Part shown: positions 33,640 to 44,472 of the stretch, piece after piece
How positions within the stretch are numbered: the stretch's first letter is position 1
How the letters are laid out: every line of letters starts with the position of its first letter
Source: Fallopia convolvulus
Lineage: Eukaryota > Streptophyta > Magnoliopsida > Caryophyllales > Polygonaceae
Direction of reading: 5' to 3'
Assembly (NCBI GenBank): GCA_964016875.1
Contig: OZ024728.1
Coordinates: forward strand, 10,956,272 to 11,020,271
DNA: 64,000 nt
Translations under genes and position numbers: made by a program
Notes under the pieces: generated by a model
Databases searched by the model: none
Told to the model about the DNA's origin: nothing
The model's input: the letters and a program-made list of their open reading frames with translations, nothing else

Positions 33640-34390
33640 TAAGAGAGTTAGCACCATGCTTTTTGAGAGTTGAGATCTTGTCCCTAAGAGAGTAGCCGCC
33701 AACCCTGAGCCTCGCTCGGGTTGCGCGGGCTTTTTGAGAGTTGGGATCTCGTCCCTAAGGGAGTAGCTGCCAACCCCAAGCCTCGCTTGGGTTGCGCGCG
33801 CTTTTCAAGATTTGGGACCTCGTCCCCAAGAGAGTTGTCACCAACCCCAAGCCTTGCTCGGGTTGCGCATGTTTTTCAACATTTGGGACCTCGTCCCCAA
33901 GAGAGTTGCCGCCAACCCCGAGCCTCGCTCGGGTTGCGCACGCTATTTGATATTTAGGACCTCGTCCCCAAGAGAATTGTCACCAACCCCGAGCCTCGCT
34001 CGGGTTGCGCGCGCTTTTCGAGATTTAGGACCTTGTCCCCAAGAGAGTTGCCGCCAACCCCGAGCCTCGCTCGGGTTGTGCACGCTTTTCGAGATTTGGA
34101 ACCTCGTCCCCAAGAGAGTTGTCGTTAACCCCGAGCCTCGCTCGGGTTGAACACGCTTTTCAAGAGTTGGGATCTCGTCCCATGGAGAGTTGCCGCCAAC
34201 CCCGAGCCTCACTCGAGTTGTGTGCGCTTTTCGAGAGTTGGGATCTCATCCCTTGGAGACTAGCTGCCAACCCCGAGCCTCTCTCGGGTTGCGCGCGCTT
34301 TTCGAGAGTTGGGATCTCGTCCCTAAGAGAGTAGCCGCCAACCCCGAACCTCGCTCGGGTTGCGCATGCTATTCGAGAGTTGGGACCTCG
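33640..34390. repeat. Tandem array 1, 71-bp unit, about 10 copies
   Basis: The marker CTCGTCCC recurs at 33748, 33819, 33890 and 33961, exactly 71 bp apart, and continues with small changes to about 34380. Each unit holds GCCAACCCCGAGCCTCGCTC followed by GGGTTGCGC. Long open frames here are repeat artefacts. Confidence 0.9.
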
Positions 34391-34575
34391 TCCCTTAGAG
34401 AGTTGGGACCTCGTCCCTTTAGAGAGTTGGGACCTCGTCCCTTAGAGAGTCCTTAGAGAGTTGGGACCTCGTCCCTTTTAGAGGTTTGGGACCTCGTCCC
34501 TTAGAGAGTTGGGATCTCGTCCCTTAGAGAGTTGGGACCTCGTCCCTTTTAGAGGGTTGGGACCTCGTCCCTCTA
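34370..34575. repeat. Tandem array 2, short units (about 24-30 bp)
   Basis: The phrase TTGGGACCTCGTCCC with AGAGAG spacers recurs about eight times. It is a shortened form of the array 1 unit, so array 2 probably arose from it by internal deletion. Confidence 0.85.
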
Positions 34576-34579
34576 ACCA

Positions 34580-34885
34580 GATTGTTTCCAACCCTAAGCG
34601 GGAAGTGAGGGGAGGATTAGCGCACTTGGAATAGAGATTTAGAACCTCGTCCTTCCAACTAGATTTTTTCCAACCCCAAGCGGGAAGCGAGGAGTGGATT
34701 AGCGCACTTGGAATAGAGATTTAGGACCTCATCCTTCCAACTAGATTGTTTCCAACCCCAAGAGGGAAGCGAGGGGTGTATTAGCGCACTTGGAATATAG
34801 ATTTAGGACCTCGTCCTTCCAACTAGTTTGTTTCCAACCCCAAGCGGGATGCGAGGGGTGGATTAGCGCAATTGGAATAGAGAGT
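34580..34885. repeat. Tandem array 3, 82-bp unit, about 4 copies
   Basis: The word TTCCAACC recurs at 34586, 34668, 34750 and 34832, 82 bp apart. Units contain AAGCGGGA and GATTAGCGCA. The CCTCGTCC word links it to arrays 1 and 2. Confidence 0.9.
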
Positions 34886-34934
34886 GCATAACAAGGATTG
34901 GCAGCAACTTTGAGCGGAAAGCTCGGCAGTTTCG

Positions 34935-35150
34935 CACACGCCAGGGGCGAACCCCGTGGCACGCCGCACCAGAGACTACGGCGAAGCACGCACAGGCCAG
35001 GGGTGAACCCCGTGGCGCCGCACCAGAGACTGCGGCTAAGCCCGCGCACACCAGGGGCGAACCCCGTGGCGCTGCACCAGAGACTGCGGCCAAGCCCATG
35101 CACGCCAGGGGCGAACCCCATGGCACCACACTAGAGACTGCGACCCAAGA
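34935..35150. repeat. Tandem array 4, 54-56-bp unit, 4 copies
   Basis: CCAGGGG recurs at 34941, 34997, 35051 and 35105. Units carry GAACCCCGTGGC and CCAGAGACTGCGGC and are unrelated to arrays 1-3. It adjoins the primer-binding site region of element D. Confidence 0.9.
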
Positions 35151-35235
35151 CCGTGCAAAAAGGACGCCCTAACTAGGGGAAAAAGGGCGCACTTAATTGA
35201 TTATTACCCGAGAGTAGGTCGGATAGGGAGAGCCC

Positions 35236-35253
35236 TCCCCACGGACGGCGCCA
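35236..35253 (-). other. Primer-binding site, element D
   Basis: On the minus strand this reads TGGCGCCGTCCGTGGGGA, close to the site TGGCGCCGTCTGTGGGGA used by Tat/Ogre-like elements. It lies 1 nt from the LTR that begins at 35255 on the plus strand, which fixes the element's direction. Confidence 0.8.
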
Positions 35254-35254
35254 G

Positions 35255-35632
35255 TGTTGAAACCTGATATAATATGCGCTATGAACGAGATTTTCCTAAA
35301 TACTAACTCTCGGGATTTCGTTCAACCAAATGGTTTTCGTACGTAGATTATTCCTCCTTCCCTCCCTTTAGTTGATTGTTTTGTAATTCTCTTTAGAATT
35401 AAAGCCATTTGGACTTTTATACCGTAAATAGCGCGATCTCACTAGGAGATCAAATACATCGAATCTAGGTACAGGAAAAGATTCCTTACCCGGAGAGGTT
35501 TTTCGATCCTTATAATTCTATCATAGCATTGCTATATATAATGTCGGTGAGATGCTTGGTTGTTTATATTTTCACGATATGGGATGCAATTCAAAACGAG
35601 AATGGCATAACAAATGCCAACCAAGCGCTTGC
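35255..35632 (-). repeat. Element D 5' LTR, first part
   Basis: It begins TGTTGAAACC beside the primer-binding site and is broken at 35632 by Athila B. It continues at 45938-46159, with the word CTTGC duplicated at the break (35628-35632 and 45933-45937). Joined, the LTR is about 600 bp. No gene lies inside. Confidence 0.7.
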
Positions 35633-37082
35633 TGATGTTCGTGTTTTTAGTATAGTTTCTGAGTATTTTTCTTAGTTGTTTAGCTTAGTTTGGTTGAGTT
35701 TTAGTGTTTGTTTTATGTATTTTTGGATAAGTTTACATATTTTATGAAAAGTATGAAAGCTACTCCGTTTTAGTGTTTTTTGTAGGTTTTCGAAGAAAAA
35801 AGGGAACATTCTGAAGGAGTTGAGATCGTGAGGATGGTGGTGGAGCATGGTCGAAGACAAGAGGAGAAGAAGACGCTTTAAAGATCCCGACAAATCTAAA
35901 AGAAGCTATGCAAAAGTAGAAAAAAAACAAAGAATAAGACCTCGATACCGACCCTGTGGGTTCGGTACCGATCTATGCAACAAAGCCAAGTCGAAGAATT
36001 CAGTCAAGATGTCTACCGACCCTATGCAGGTCGACACCGAGGTCACTTGTATCGGTAGGCGGCACCGACTACAGAATTTATATATTTTATTTCGCAATCT
36101 TTTTAAGTTAGGAAAGTTCTATCTTTTGGAAACTTGATGGATAGACTCTCTAGTATAAATACCCCTTGTTCTAACCTAGATAAGGGGGGCGCAATTGAGA
36201 GGAGAAAGAGAGAGACGCACTTTAAAGGATAGACTTTTCTCTTGTTTTCTAGTTCTAGTTTGAGATTACTTGGAGTTCAAGTTTGTGTTTGAAGACAAGT
36301 TTGACTTTTTAATTCAAGTAAGATTTGTTTTGTTTTCATTCAATGTTCTCATTCAATTCAATTGCTTGTTTTCTTTCAATCATGAGTGAGTAGTTCGCTT
36401 TTCTAGGGTTGGGGTTGAAAACACGGCATAGTTGTGCATGATTGAATGTGTGATGAATGTTTAATTGCCTTTTATCTTTTGTCTACTTGTTTTATGCTTA
36501 TACTTAGACGAAAGTCGAAGTAATTCGAGTTTATTACATGATCGAAAGAAAAATTTGTAATCTTGAATGTTGATATTGTTCGATAATGAAAGTTTCGAGC
36601 CTTGGATCAAAAATAAGTAGAGAGTGAATTCATTCATGAAAATCGATTGATTTGCTTGCTTAATTCAACGAAAGTTGATAGCTTTATCTTCAAGGCATGT
36701 TATTTATCCTTCACACTATCTTGAATGCATGATTATGTCGTGGTAAACCCTTATCCTAGATCTTTTCTCCATTCGAAACACTTTCGTATACTCTGTTTAG
36801 CTTCGGTACCTAGGTAACTAGGTCTGTATCAAGCCTGCATTTTGTCTGAGTTGATTTTCCTGTTCAAGCCAAAATTCAGCATCGATACCGACCTGACAAG
36901 GTCGGTACCGAAGTGATCGTAGCCTCGTTTTTTCTTTCTTCTCTTCTTTACTTTCTTTTTGTGTTTTCTTGCTTTCTAGGATAGTATTCAAACATATTGC
37001 TTCCCGTGGACGATCCTAACCTCCCTATACACAGCGGGGTCTTGACTACAAATTTATTTGTTTTCGGGAAACCTTCTCAACA
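35633..37082 (+). repeat. Athila B 5' LTR (1450 bp)
   Basis: Starts TGATGTTCGTG (or TGTTCGTG at 35636) and ends CTTCTCAACA. It is closely repeated at 44473-45932. Palindrome clusters lie at 35943-36072 and 36801-36915, including ACCGACCT-GACA-AGGTCGGT. The start at 35633 is chosen because it leaves CTTGC exactly flanking both sides. Confidence 0.85.
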
Positions 37083-37085
37083 AAT

Positions 37086-37103
37086 TGGCGTCGTTGTCGG
37101 GGA
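37086..37103 (+). other. Primer-binding site, Athila B
   Basis: TGGCGTCGTTGTCGGGGA, one base from TGGCGTCGTTGCCGGGGA; 3 nt after the LTR. Confidence 0.75.
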
Positions 37104-37201
37104 AGCAACATTGTTGTGTTTGATTATTACTTGTGCGTTTGGGAATAGCCCGACCCTGTTTTTATTTCTAACTATGTTTTCTTTTGTTTTTTTCTTAGCT
37201 T

Positions 37202-39124
37202 ATGCAAAGAGGACGATGTCGGCTTGAATTTGATCACACTAATTATTATTCTAAACCCGAACTTGTCCTACATCGCAGAAGAAGAGAAAACCAAACCATG
37301 GCCATGACACTTGAAGAAATGGCTCAACAGATGGCCGCTCTCCAGAGACATATGGAGACATTACAAGCTGATCGAGACGCTGCAGCTGTAGAAGTCGAGC
37401 ATGAACGAGCAAACACTGCTCTTCTACAAGAGCAACTCAATGCCTATCCAAAGAATGCCAAACAGTATAAGCATCCAGAACTGTGGGTGCCAGAGTCAAC
37501 AATTGTGCTTCCGGAGATAGAGAAGAATTTTGAGATTAAGTCTCAATTCATATCCTTAATAAAAAAGGGCTCGGTTTAAAGGGAAACCTACTAAGTGCCC
37601 TATGGAACATATTAAAAACTTTCTTGATTTATGTGTCACTATTGCTGCTGACTGTGTCTCCTTAGATTATGTTCTGTTAAAAGCTTTTAAGTGGTCTCTT
37701 GCAGGAAAGGCCCAGAGTTGGTTAGAGAGCTTACCTCCTAAGTCTATCAGGACGTGGAAGGCTTTGTATGATCAATTCTTGACAAAGTTCTTTCCTCCTG
37801 CTAAGACAACAGAGTTAAGAAAACGAATCACCTCCTATCACCAGTTGCCTAACGAGACCTTTGTGGAGACGTGGGAGAGATTCAACGAGATGCTCAGACA
37901 ATGCCCTACTCATGGGCAACCATCATTTGTTCTCCAAGAAATCTTCTTTCAAGGGATTAACGCCGACACAAAGAACTGCATCAACATGCACACTGCATGC
38001 GGTTTTATTGAGATGGATCCCATTATTGCATGGGAGTTGCTGGACAAATTGACCAATTACGATGCCATGTATCGGACCCAGCAATCACCACAGCCTCAAA
38101 AACGTATCTACATCCCAAATAAAGACGAAGTTGATCCCGAAGTTAAACATCAATTCTTGCAAGATGAGATCAACCGTCTAAAGAAACAGGTAAGTTTTCT
38201 GAAAACCTCTCAACCTTGTCAAGAATGTGGCTCTCAAGCCCATAGTACTTCTTCTTGCACTACATTGAGCAGGTTACAGCCGCTGAGACATATGCTGAGA
38301 TGAATTATATGAGAGGGCAATACAGAAACCCGCCTAATAATTATGATAGGCCAAACAATTATCCTAGTTGGGGAGGTTACAATTAGAATCAAAACCAAAC
38401 ACCTCCACCACAAGAAAGGAAGGCTCCTCCTTACCGACCTCCAGGTTATCAAGAGCCACCTTCATGGGTCCACGGTTTACAAGAAGGGATTAACGGAGTC
38501 CATAACAAGATTGATGGAGTCCAAACCAACCTTAACAATCGGTTAAATGGTCTTGAAACATGGAAGAAGAGCATTGACTCCCAACTGGGCAACCTTGCTG
38601 CACAAATTTCGAGATCTCAAGGGCAACTCCCGGGCCGTCCCGACGAGAACCCGAAACGTCAAATTGCAACCATGCATCTCCGGAGTGGAAAGACACTATT
38701 GAATCAGGCTGAGGACAAGGAGAAAGAGCCCGAAACCGAAGAAAATACCCTGGCCAAGTTCGATAATGAGCCAAAAAGGATCGATACCAAGCCTAACACC
38801 CTCGGTACCGATACTCCAAAACTCATTACCGACCCCAATCCAGGTAAGTCCTCGACACCGAGCTACTCCCTTAGTCCCAGGATCGACACAGACCCCTCTA
38901 GGGTCGGTACCGAACCTTTTGCAGCACCAATGGACCCTGTTGTCGATTCGGTAGCACCACCTCTCGAGCCCGCTTTGGTTCCGAGATTGGTGAAATCTCT
39001 TCCTTTCCCTACTAAGAAGTCTAAGGACTCGACAGAAGGAAAGTTTAAACATTTTGTTAAGATTCTTGAGGGCTTAAATATTTCTATACCATTCGTTGAG
39101 GCCCTAAGCGAAATGCCGGCTTAG
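37202..39124 (+). pseudogene. Athila B gag, with stops
   Basis: A short N-terminal part with a coiled coil (MAMTLEEMAQQMAALQRHM) ends at a stop near 37577. The capsid core follows: MEHIKNFLDLCVTIAADC, LAGKAQSWLESLPPKS, FLTKFFPPAKTTELRKRI and TWERFNEMLRQCPTHG. The zinc knuckle CQECGSQAHSTSSC is intact (CX2CX4HX4C). After a frame change near 38300 and a stop near 38384 come the Athila marker MHLRSGKTL and a linker. There the palindromic motif is read in frame as DTDPSRVGTE-like repeats (38780-38920). Confidence 0.85.
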
Positions 39125-39802
39125 ACCAAATTTTTGAAGGACATTCTTAGCACGAAAAGGTCGATGTCAGTGCTGACGGATGAGGTCCGATCTATAGCCC
39201 TCCCAGAGAAGCTAGGTGACCCAGGGAAATTTGCTAGTACTATTGGAATTGGCAACCACCGTTTCAAGGCTCTATGTGATTTGGGGGCCAGTGCCAGTTT
39301 ACTCCCCTTATCTATTTGGACAAAAGCTGATATGGGACCTCTAGAACCCGTCGATATGAGGTTGTATATGGCAAACGGGTCTTGTGTAAAAGCTATAGGA
39401 ATCGTCGATGATGTCCCGATTTAAGTGGGCAGATTCTTCGTACCAAACGACTTTATTGTTCTTGACATGCCTAAAGACCTTGAGGTACCAATCATCCTAG
39501 GCAGACCATTTCTTGCCACAGCAGGTGCACGAGTTGATGTTCGGAAGGGACTCCTCACCTTTGACATAGGGGAAGAGAGGGTTGAGTTTTGTCTAAATCC
39601 AACTATCAATGAAATAGCCACTGCTGCAGAGATCGAGGTGCTCCATCCAGAACCCGGGAATGCTGAGTCGGACGATTATCTCCCGAGCAACAAAGCCTAC
39701 GAAAGCAGTGTTGAGCTGGCTACCGACCCACAACGGGTCGGTACCGAAGCCTTCGTACAGCAACGGGTCGGTACCGATGGACTGCTCCCGAAGGGTCGGT
39801 AA
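39125..39802 (+). pseudogene. Athila B aspartic protease
   Basis: The active site reads ALCDLGASASLLPLSIW (D-L-G-A as in family A). After a stop at 39422 the frame goes on with VPNDFIVLDMP, IILGRPFLATAGARVDV and GLLTFDIGEERVEF. The tail holds two in-frame palindromes (DPQRVGTE and QQRVGTDG). There is no RT after it. Confidence 0.85.
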
Positions 39803-41272
39803 CATCCTCTGCCTCATTATTGAGCCTCTCTTTGGAGAACAAATGTGAGTATTCCTGCCCCAATCTCATCAATACCGGCTATGATCCTTCTTTATATCAA
39901 ATTCCTACATCATATCCTACTATTCATACCGTAAATGAGTCGAAGCCTCCTTGGTTTTCGGACTCTACTAACCCTTGTGTAGGAATACCAAACATATTGT
40001 TAGAGGACGAAGGACCAAATTTGGTGAAGACGAATCACAATGTCTTTTCGGCTAAGTATGGGGTCTTTAATGATCCCGATAGAGCCGAACAAGAACCACC
40101 TTGAGGATTAGCCAAGGTAAGTTCGTCGGGCTAACAACGTTAAAAATAGCGCTTATGGGAGGCAACCCGGTTAAGTTTTTGGTTCTTTTTGTTAGCTTTC
40201 TTTTGAGTTTTTTTAATAGAGTAGAAGTTTGCGGAATAGAATATTTTTTTGGCTAAAGTGTTACAGAAATCGGTGCGATAATGACACTAGAGAAAAGCCG
40301 CAGCAAGCTCGGTATTGACTTGAGAGGCTCGGTACCGACATGCGACAAACCCAGAATTTTCACGCGGCGGGTAAGTACTTTTTAACCTAAATTTCTCTTT
40401 TCTTTCTTCCCTCACGCCACCTCTACCAAGCTCCCAAAAACGATCTCAAAGCAATCTACATACCACTCACCCTGATTCCCTCACAAATTGACCCACACAT
40501 CTCCCCCTCAATCCACACACTCCATCATTCAATCCAAATTTCGAGCACCCCATTGATACCGAGCAAGCCTTCGGTTCATTCGTTACTGAATCCCTACCCT
40601 CGTTACTCTTCATCTCTTCTAAGATTCGGTTCTAGATCTTCAAATCTTCGGTATGATTTCTCAAACCTAACTCTTTACTTGCAATTCTTGAAGATTCATG
40701 GTAATTTTTTGGTGTTTTTCATGCCTAGATCTATATATAGTCCGAAATCGGGTTTAATTCATAAGAGTGCCTCCTTGCCTTCTTGTTGATGCATGCTCTT
40801 GATGAAATTGTTTCTTCTTGCTTGGATTACAAATCTTTTCAATTATTAAAAGCATGAAGTTACTTGTTCTTGATTTGCATGTTTGACACCATGTGTTCTT
40901 TGGCAAATTTGGCATGAATAGATAGAGTTTTGAGTAAGTATGGGGTTGTTGGTGCTCAATTTTGTGGTTTTGATTTGGAATCTTGCTTGAGACATGCTTG
41001 TTTGCCTAAGAGAAGCTTGACATGCTTATTTTTGTAGTCATAAAAATCGGGGAAAACACTAAAAGAAGCTCGATACCGACCTGCACAGGTCAGTACCGAC
41101 CTATCACTCACCCAGAAACAAACTGAACCCAACAACCTCAACACCGACCCTGAAGGCTCGTTATCGAGGTCGTTCGAGGCTATCCTTCAATGCGAGTATG
41201 GGGTTTTCTTTGGTGTTTAATTGGTATGAACCGATTTCACCTTAGTTGTTCATGATCTTTTCAGGTACTAAA
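39803..41272 (+). other. Athila B linker between protease and ORF-1
   Basis: Holds a short frame with no domain (to 40104), the conserved TGGGAGGCAACCC phrase near 40149, and palindromes at 40305-40350 and 41065-41170. AAGTATGGGG occurs at 40055 and 40936 without a hairpin. The 40553-40789 frame is not supported as a gene. No polymerase sequence is present. Confidence 0.6.
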
Positions 41273-42743
41273 ATGGCAAGTTCAAGTCGAGCTAACTCAA
41301 GGGCGGGCAAGAAAAGAAGGACCCAATTATCTCCATCGCCACTGACCATGGATGATGTCATATTACCAACCCGAGATCAATTGTCAATCTACAGATCCAT
41401 TCTTGATAAGCCTCATGTCACAAGATGGTTCTCAAGGTCTAGTGCAAAGACGTCGAGCATCTATGAAGATGTTAAGCATGCCTTTTCCATTCTCGGTGTG
41501 CCTCAGATCCTTAAGCATGAAGACACCCCTCACTATCCCGGCTCTCACCTCGGAGTTTTTAGCCACCCTCCGCACCAGCTTCAAGAAATCTCGATTTTCC
41601 TAACCATTTCCGGGACTACAAAGCACCGGACGACTTCAAGGTCCCGGAAACTTGGGGTTATATTTCTAGGGAAGAAAATCCCAACACTCCTGCACTCCCC
41701 GGGGCACACATAATTAACCCCATCTTCTGCATAAGCCTCAGGATTTTGGGCACAACAATCTGGCCCAAAAAGGAGCTCTCTAGGCCAACAAGGACGGAGG
41801 TTGCATGCCTCTGTACAATCCTTTTTGAGGACCCCGCTCCCATGAACCTGGGGTATGAATGGTTGAAGTAGGTAGAGCAAAAAAGGACCACTTTACAAGG
41901 AGTCTATTGTAGTAATTTGGTGAGCCTTTTGGCTATTGCTCTTGGAGTAGATCTCTCACGCTACCGTGCGCACCGTCCACAGAAGTTGAACACGAGTTAC
42001 TGGTTGTCTTCCGGTATATTTCAAAGATGTGTAGGAGGGGGATTCGCCACTTGATTCACGGCCAGCCCGTGCGAGTTACTCGAGAAAAACTGGAGTTGCT
42101 CTACTTGCCCAATTGGTATGAAGTATGGACGTCTCAACCCTTTCCCTTGGCCAAGAAGCCTCGGGATGAGCGAACATTGTGGATATTCGAGACAAGGTAT
42201 GAGCGTGAGGAGGCCGCTATGGATGAAGATGAGCCAGACGCTGCGGAGGAGGTCGATACCGAGCAAGATTGGGTGGGTACCGAGGCTCCTACACAAACTG
42301 CCAACCTTGGTACCGAGCATCCTGGCCTCGGTACCGAGTACTTTGAGGCTAGCATCGAGGCATTCCACTTCGATACCGAGCCTGGACAAAGCCCTACCGA
42401 GCCTCCCGAGTTCGGTATTGTACCTTACAATCACCGCTTCCAACAACAACAATACAACTTCCACACCTATGCTTCTGGCTCCAACCCTCCACCACAATGG
42501 ACGCATGACTTGGCCTCTCAGATGGAGCACTTGTGCGTAAATCAATGCCAACTCAACAATCAAATGAATCAGTTTCAAGAGGCATATGCGGCCCGAGTGG
42601 CAGTGGAGGATGAACGCCACAAGATAGCTGAAGCTCGCCATTGGGAAGATGCACAACGTCGTCACCAGGAGGATGAGCGCTGGAAGGCCACGACGATGTT
42701 TATGCATAAATTTGAGAAGATCTTCCCTCCTCCACCTCAATGA
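41273..42743 (+). pseudogene. Athila B ORF-1 / env-like gene, frameshifted
   Basis: Opens MASSSRANSRAGKKRR (basic) and DQLSIYRSILDKPHVTRWF. After a frame change near 41530 the middle shows LSRPTRTEVACLCTILFEDP and VYCSNLVSLLAIALGVDLS, the conserved Athila ORF-1 block. Another change near 42027 leads to an acidic part, an in-frame palindrome stretch (VGTEAPTQTANLGTEHPGL) and a charged coiled C-terminus ending KIFPPPPQ at 42743. The organisation mirrors family A ORF-1. Function is unknown. Confidence 0.8.
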
Positions 42744-42836
42744 TAGTCTCTCTTTCAAGGATGTTTCCTTTGCTTCGACAGTTGCTTTGTGAGTTTCTTT
42801 TCTTTTCCCTATCTTTTCTTATGTTTTGCTTTATTT

Positions 42837-42880
42837 TTGCAGTGGGGACACTGTAATGTTTAAGTATGGGGTAGGGAGGG
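42837..42880 (+). promoter_or_regulatory. Hairpin and purine tract after ORF-1, family B
   Basis: TTGCAGTG-GGGA-CACTGTAA (42837-42856) is an 8-bp stem with one G-U pair and a GGGA loop. Five bases later AAGTATGGGG is followed by a purine run. The stem differs from families A and C but the layout is the same. Confidence 0.75.
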
Positions 42881-44435
42881 AAAAGAAAACTTGTTTGTCT
42901 TTGTGTGTTTTCATGTTCTTGCTTTAGTTGCTTTCGTTTTTAAAAATAAAAAAATCACAAAAAATTTGAAAAAAATTCGAAAAATTCCAAAAAGATTTTA
43001 GAACAGATGAGTACCCTTTGTCTTATGGTTCTATGATTGCTTTTACTTTGCATGACCATGTAATTTCCTTTTAGCATGTTTTTGATAGTATAGCCTGAAT
43101 CTCATGATGAAATTGTTTTTATGGTGAAATAGCATATGATGAAACTGAGCATATATGACTATTAGCATGAGCAGTTGCAATCCAATAAAAATGACCTTGT
43201 GAGCTTTTATTTCTGGCCTTGATTTTTCATGTGTGATTTGCTCTCTATATGTATATTATCTCTTGGAATTATGATGGTTATCTATTTCTTAAGACATATA
43301 TAAGATTTTTAGTTCATTACTTGAGAAAATCATGTGATAGAGAACTTATTTTTCATAAGCCCTATAAATCCATATCCACCCTTAGATTATCCTTGTTTTT
43401 GTTAGCCAATTTTATCCTTTAAGCCTTTTATTTTTAGCTCCACACAATTATCCATAGCCGATATAAGCTTTACCCTATCCGGGGATTAGGACTTAGTTGG
43501 AGAGGAATTATTCTTGTTGAGTGCAAAAGATATTTGTTGGTTCAAAAATCAAGGTTGGGTTCGGGTAGATTGGAAGTCTCTTGTTTTAATTATGTAAAAA
43601 GATCTCTTTGGTTAGAAAAAAGCACAAAAGAAGAGAAGTTTAAGAAAGGAACTTCAGCTCGATACCGGCCTATGTGGGCTCAGTAACGAGGTTCTCGAGA
43701 GAATCCAGAAATAAGAAGTTGCAGCTTGATACCGACCCTCTCAGGTCGGTACCGAGGCTTACCCATGAAAGCAAATAAGAAAAAAAATGCAGAAAGAGAA
43801 GGAAAAAAGGGGTGAAATGAAAGAATAAAGAAGAAAAGTGTGCAAGTGTTTTAAAATGTTCAAAACCAAGAGATTCTTATGTTTATATTTAACAAGCTTT
43901 CTAGGATTTAATGGGTGAGTGAAGAGAACGTGCATAAAGAAAAGAGAGTTTGGTATGTTCTTTTATGAGAGTTTTGGATGTGTGAGTTTTTAGGAGTCTT
44001 TGATTCCCAGATATTTTTAGCACTAGATGACAAAACTTTTCCATGCCTTATTGTCATTACCAAGCCCCATTACAACCCGGCCGAATGGAAACTTCTATGA
44101 AGTTTTTCATTTATCCTAAGTTCTCTTGATGATTTTTACTTGTTTTGACAAATCTTTGGTGGAGAGTTTGGTGATATTAGTTCCAATTTCTATGAGTTTT
44201 TGCATATAAGATTGAGTTGAGAGATGAATTTATAAGCCAAACACATGAGAGGCGAGTGCAACACATTATCCTTGGTAAGGTTGGATTGTGATTGCTTATG
44301 ACTATTAGTTGCATATATATATGTGTTATGACGTTAAGAGTCATTTTGCTATTTTTGCTATGCTTTGAAATTGCTTTTTAGATGAAGGCTATTACTTGAT
44401 GAGCATGTTGATTGGTTTTGGTTTATGTCTAGTGA
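42881..44435 (+). other. Athila B 3' untranslated region
   Basis: Non-coding. Palindromes lie at 43657-43765, including ACCGACC-CTCTCA-GGTCGGT. Blocks shared with families A and C include CTATCCGGGGATTAGGACTT near 43475 and CCCCATTACAACCCGGCCGA near 44066. Confidence 0.6.
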
Positions 44436-44472
44436 TTGCTTGAGGACAAGCAAGTCTAAGTATGGGGTATTT
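44436..44472 (+). promoter_or_regulatory. Hairpin and polypurine tract next to LTR, family B
   Basis: TTGCTTG-AGGA-CAAGCAA (44436-44453), identical to family C, then AAGTATGGGG four bases later and the LTR. Confidence 0.8.

Noticed and set aside
33721..35134. Several long overlapping frames with repeated Pro/Arg/Ser text on both strands
   Set aside because: They are translations of the 71-, 82- and 54-56-bp tandem arrays and exist in several frames at once; there is no start context or domain.
33640..35150. A CRISPR-like array
   Set aside because: Units are direct head-to-tail repeats without unique spacers, in a plant retroelement.
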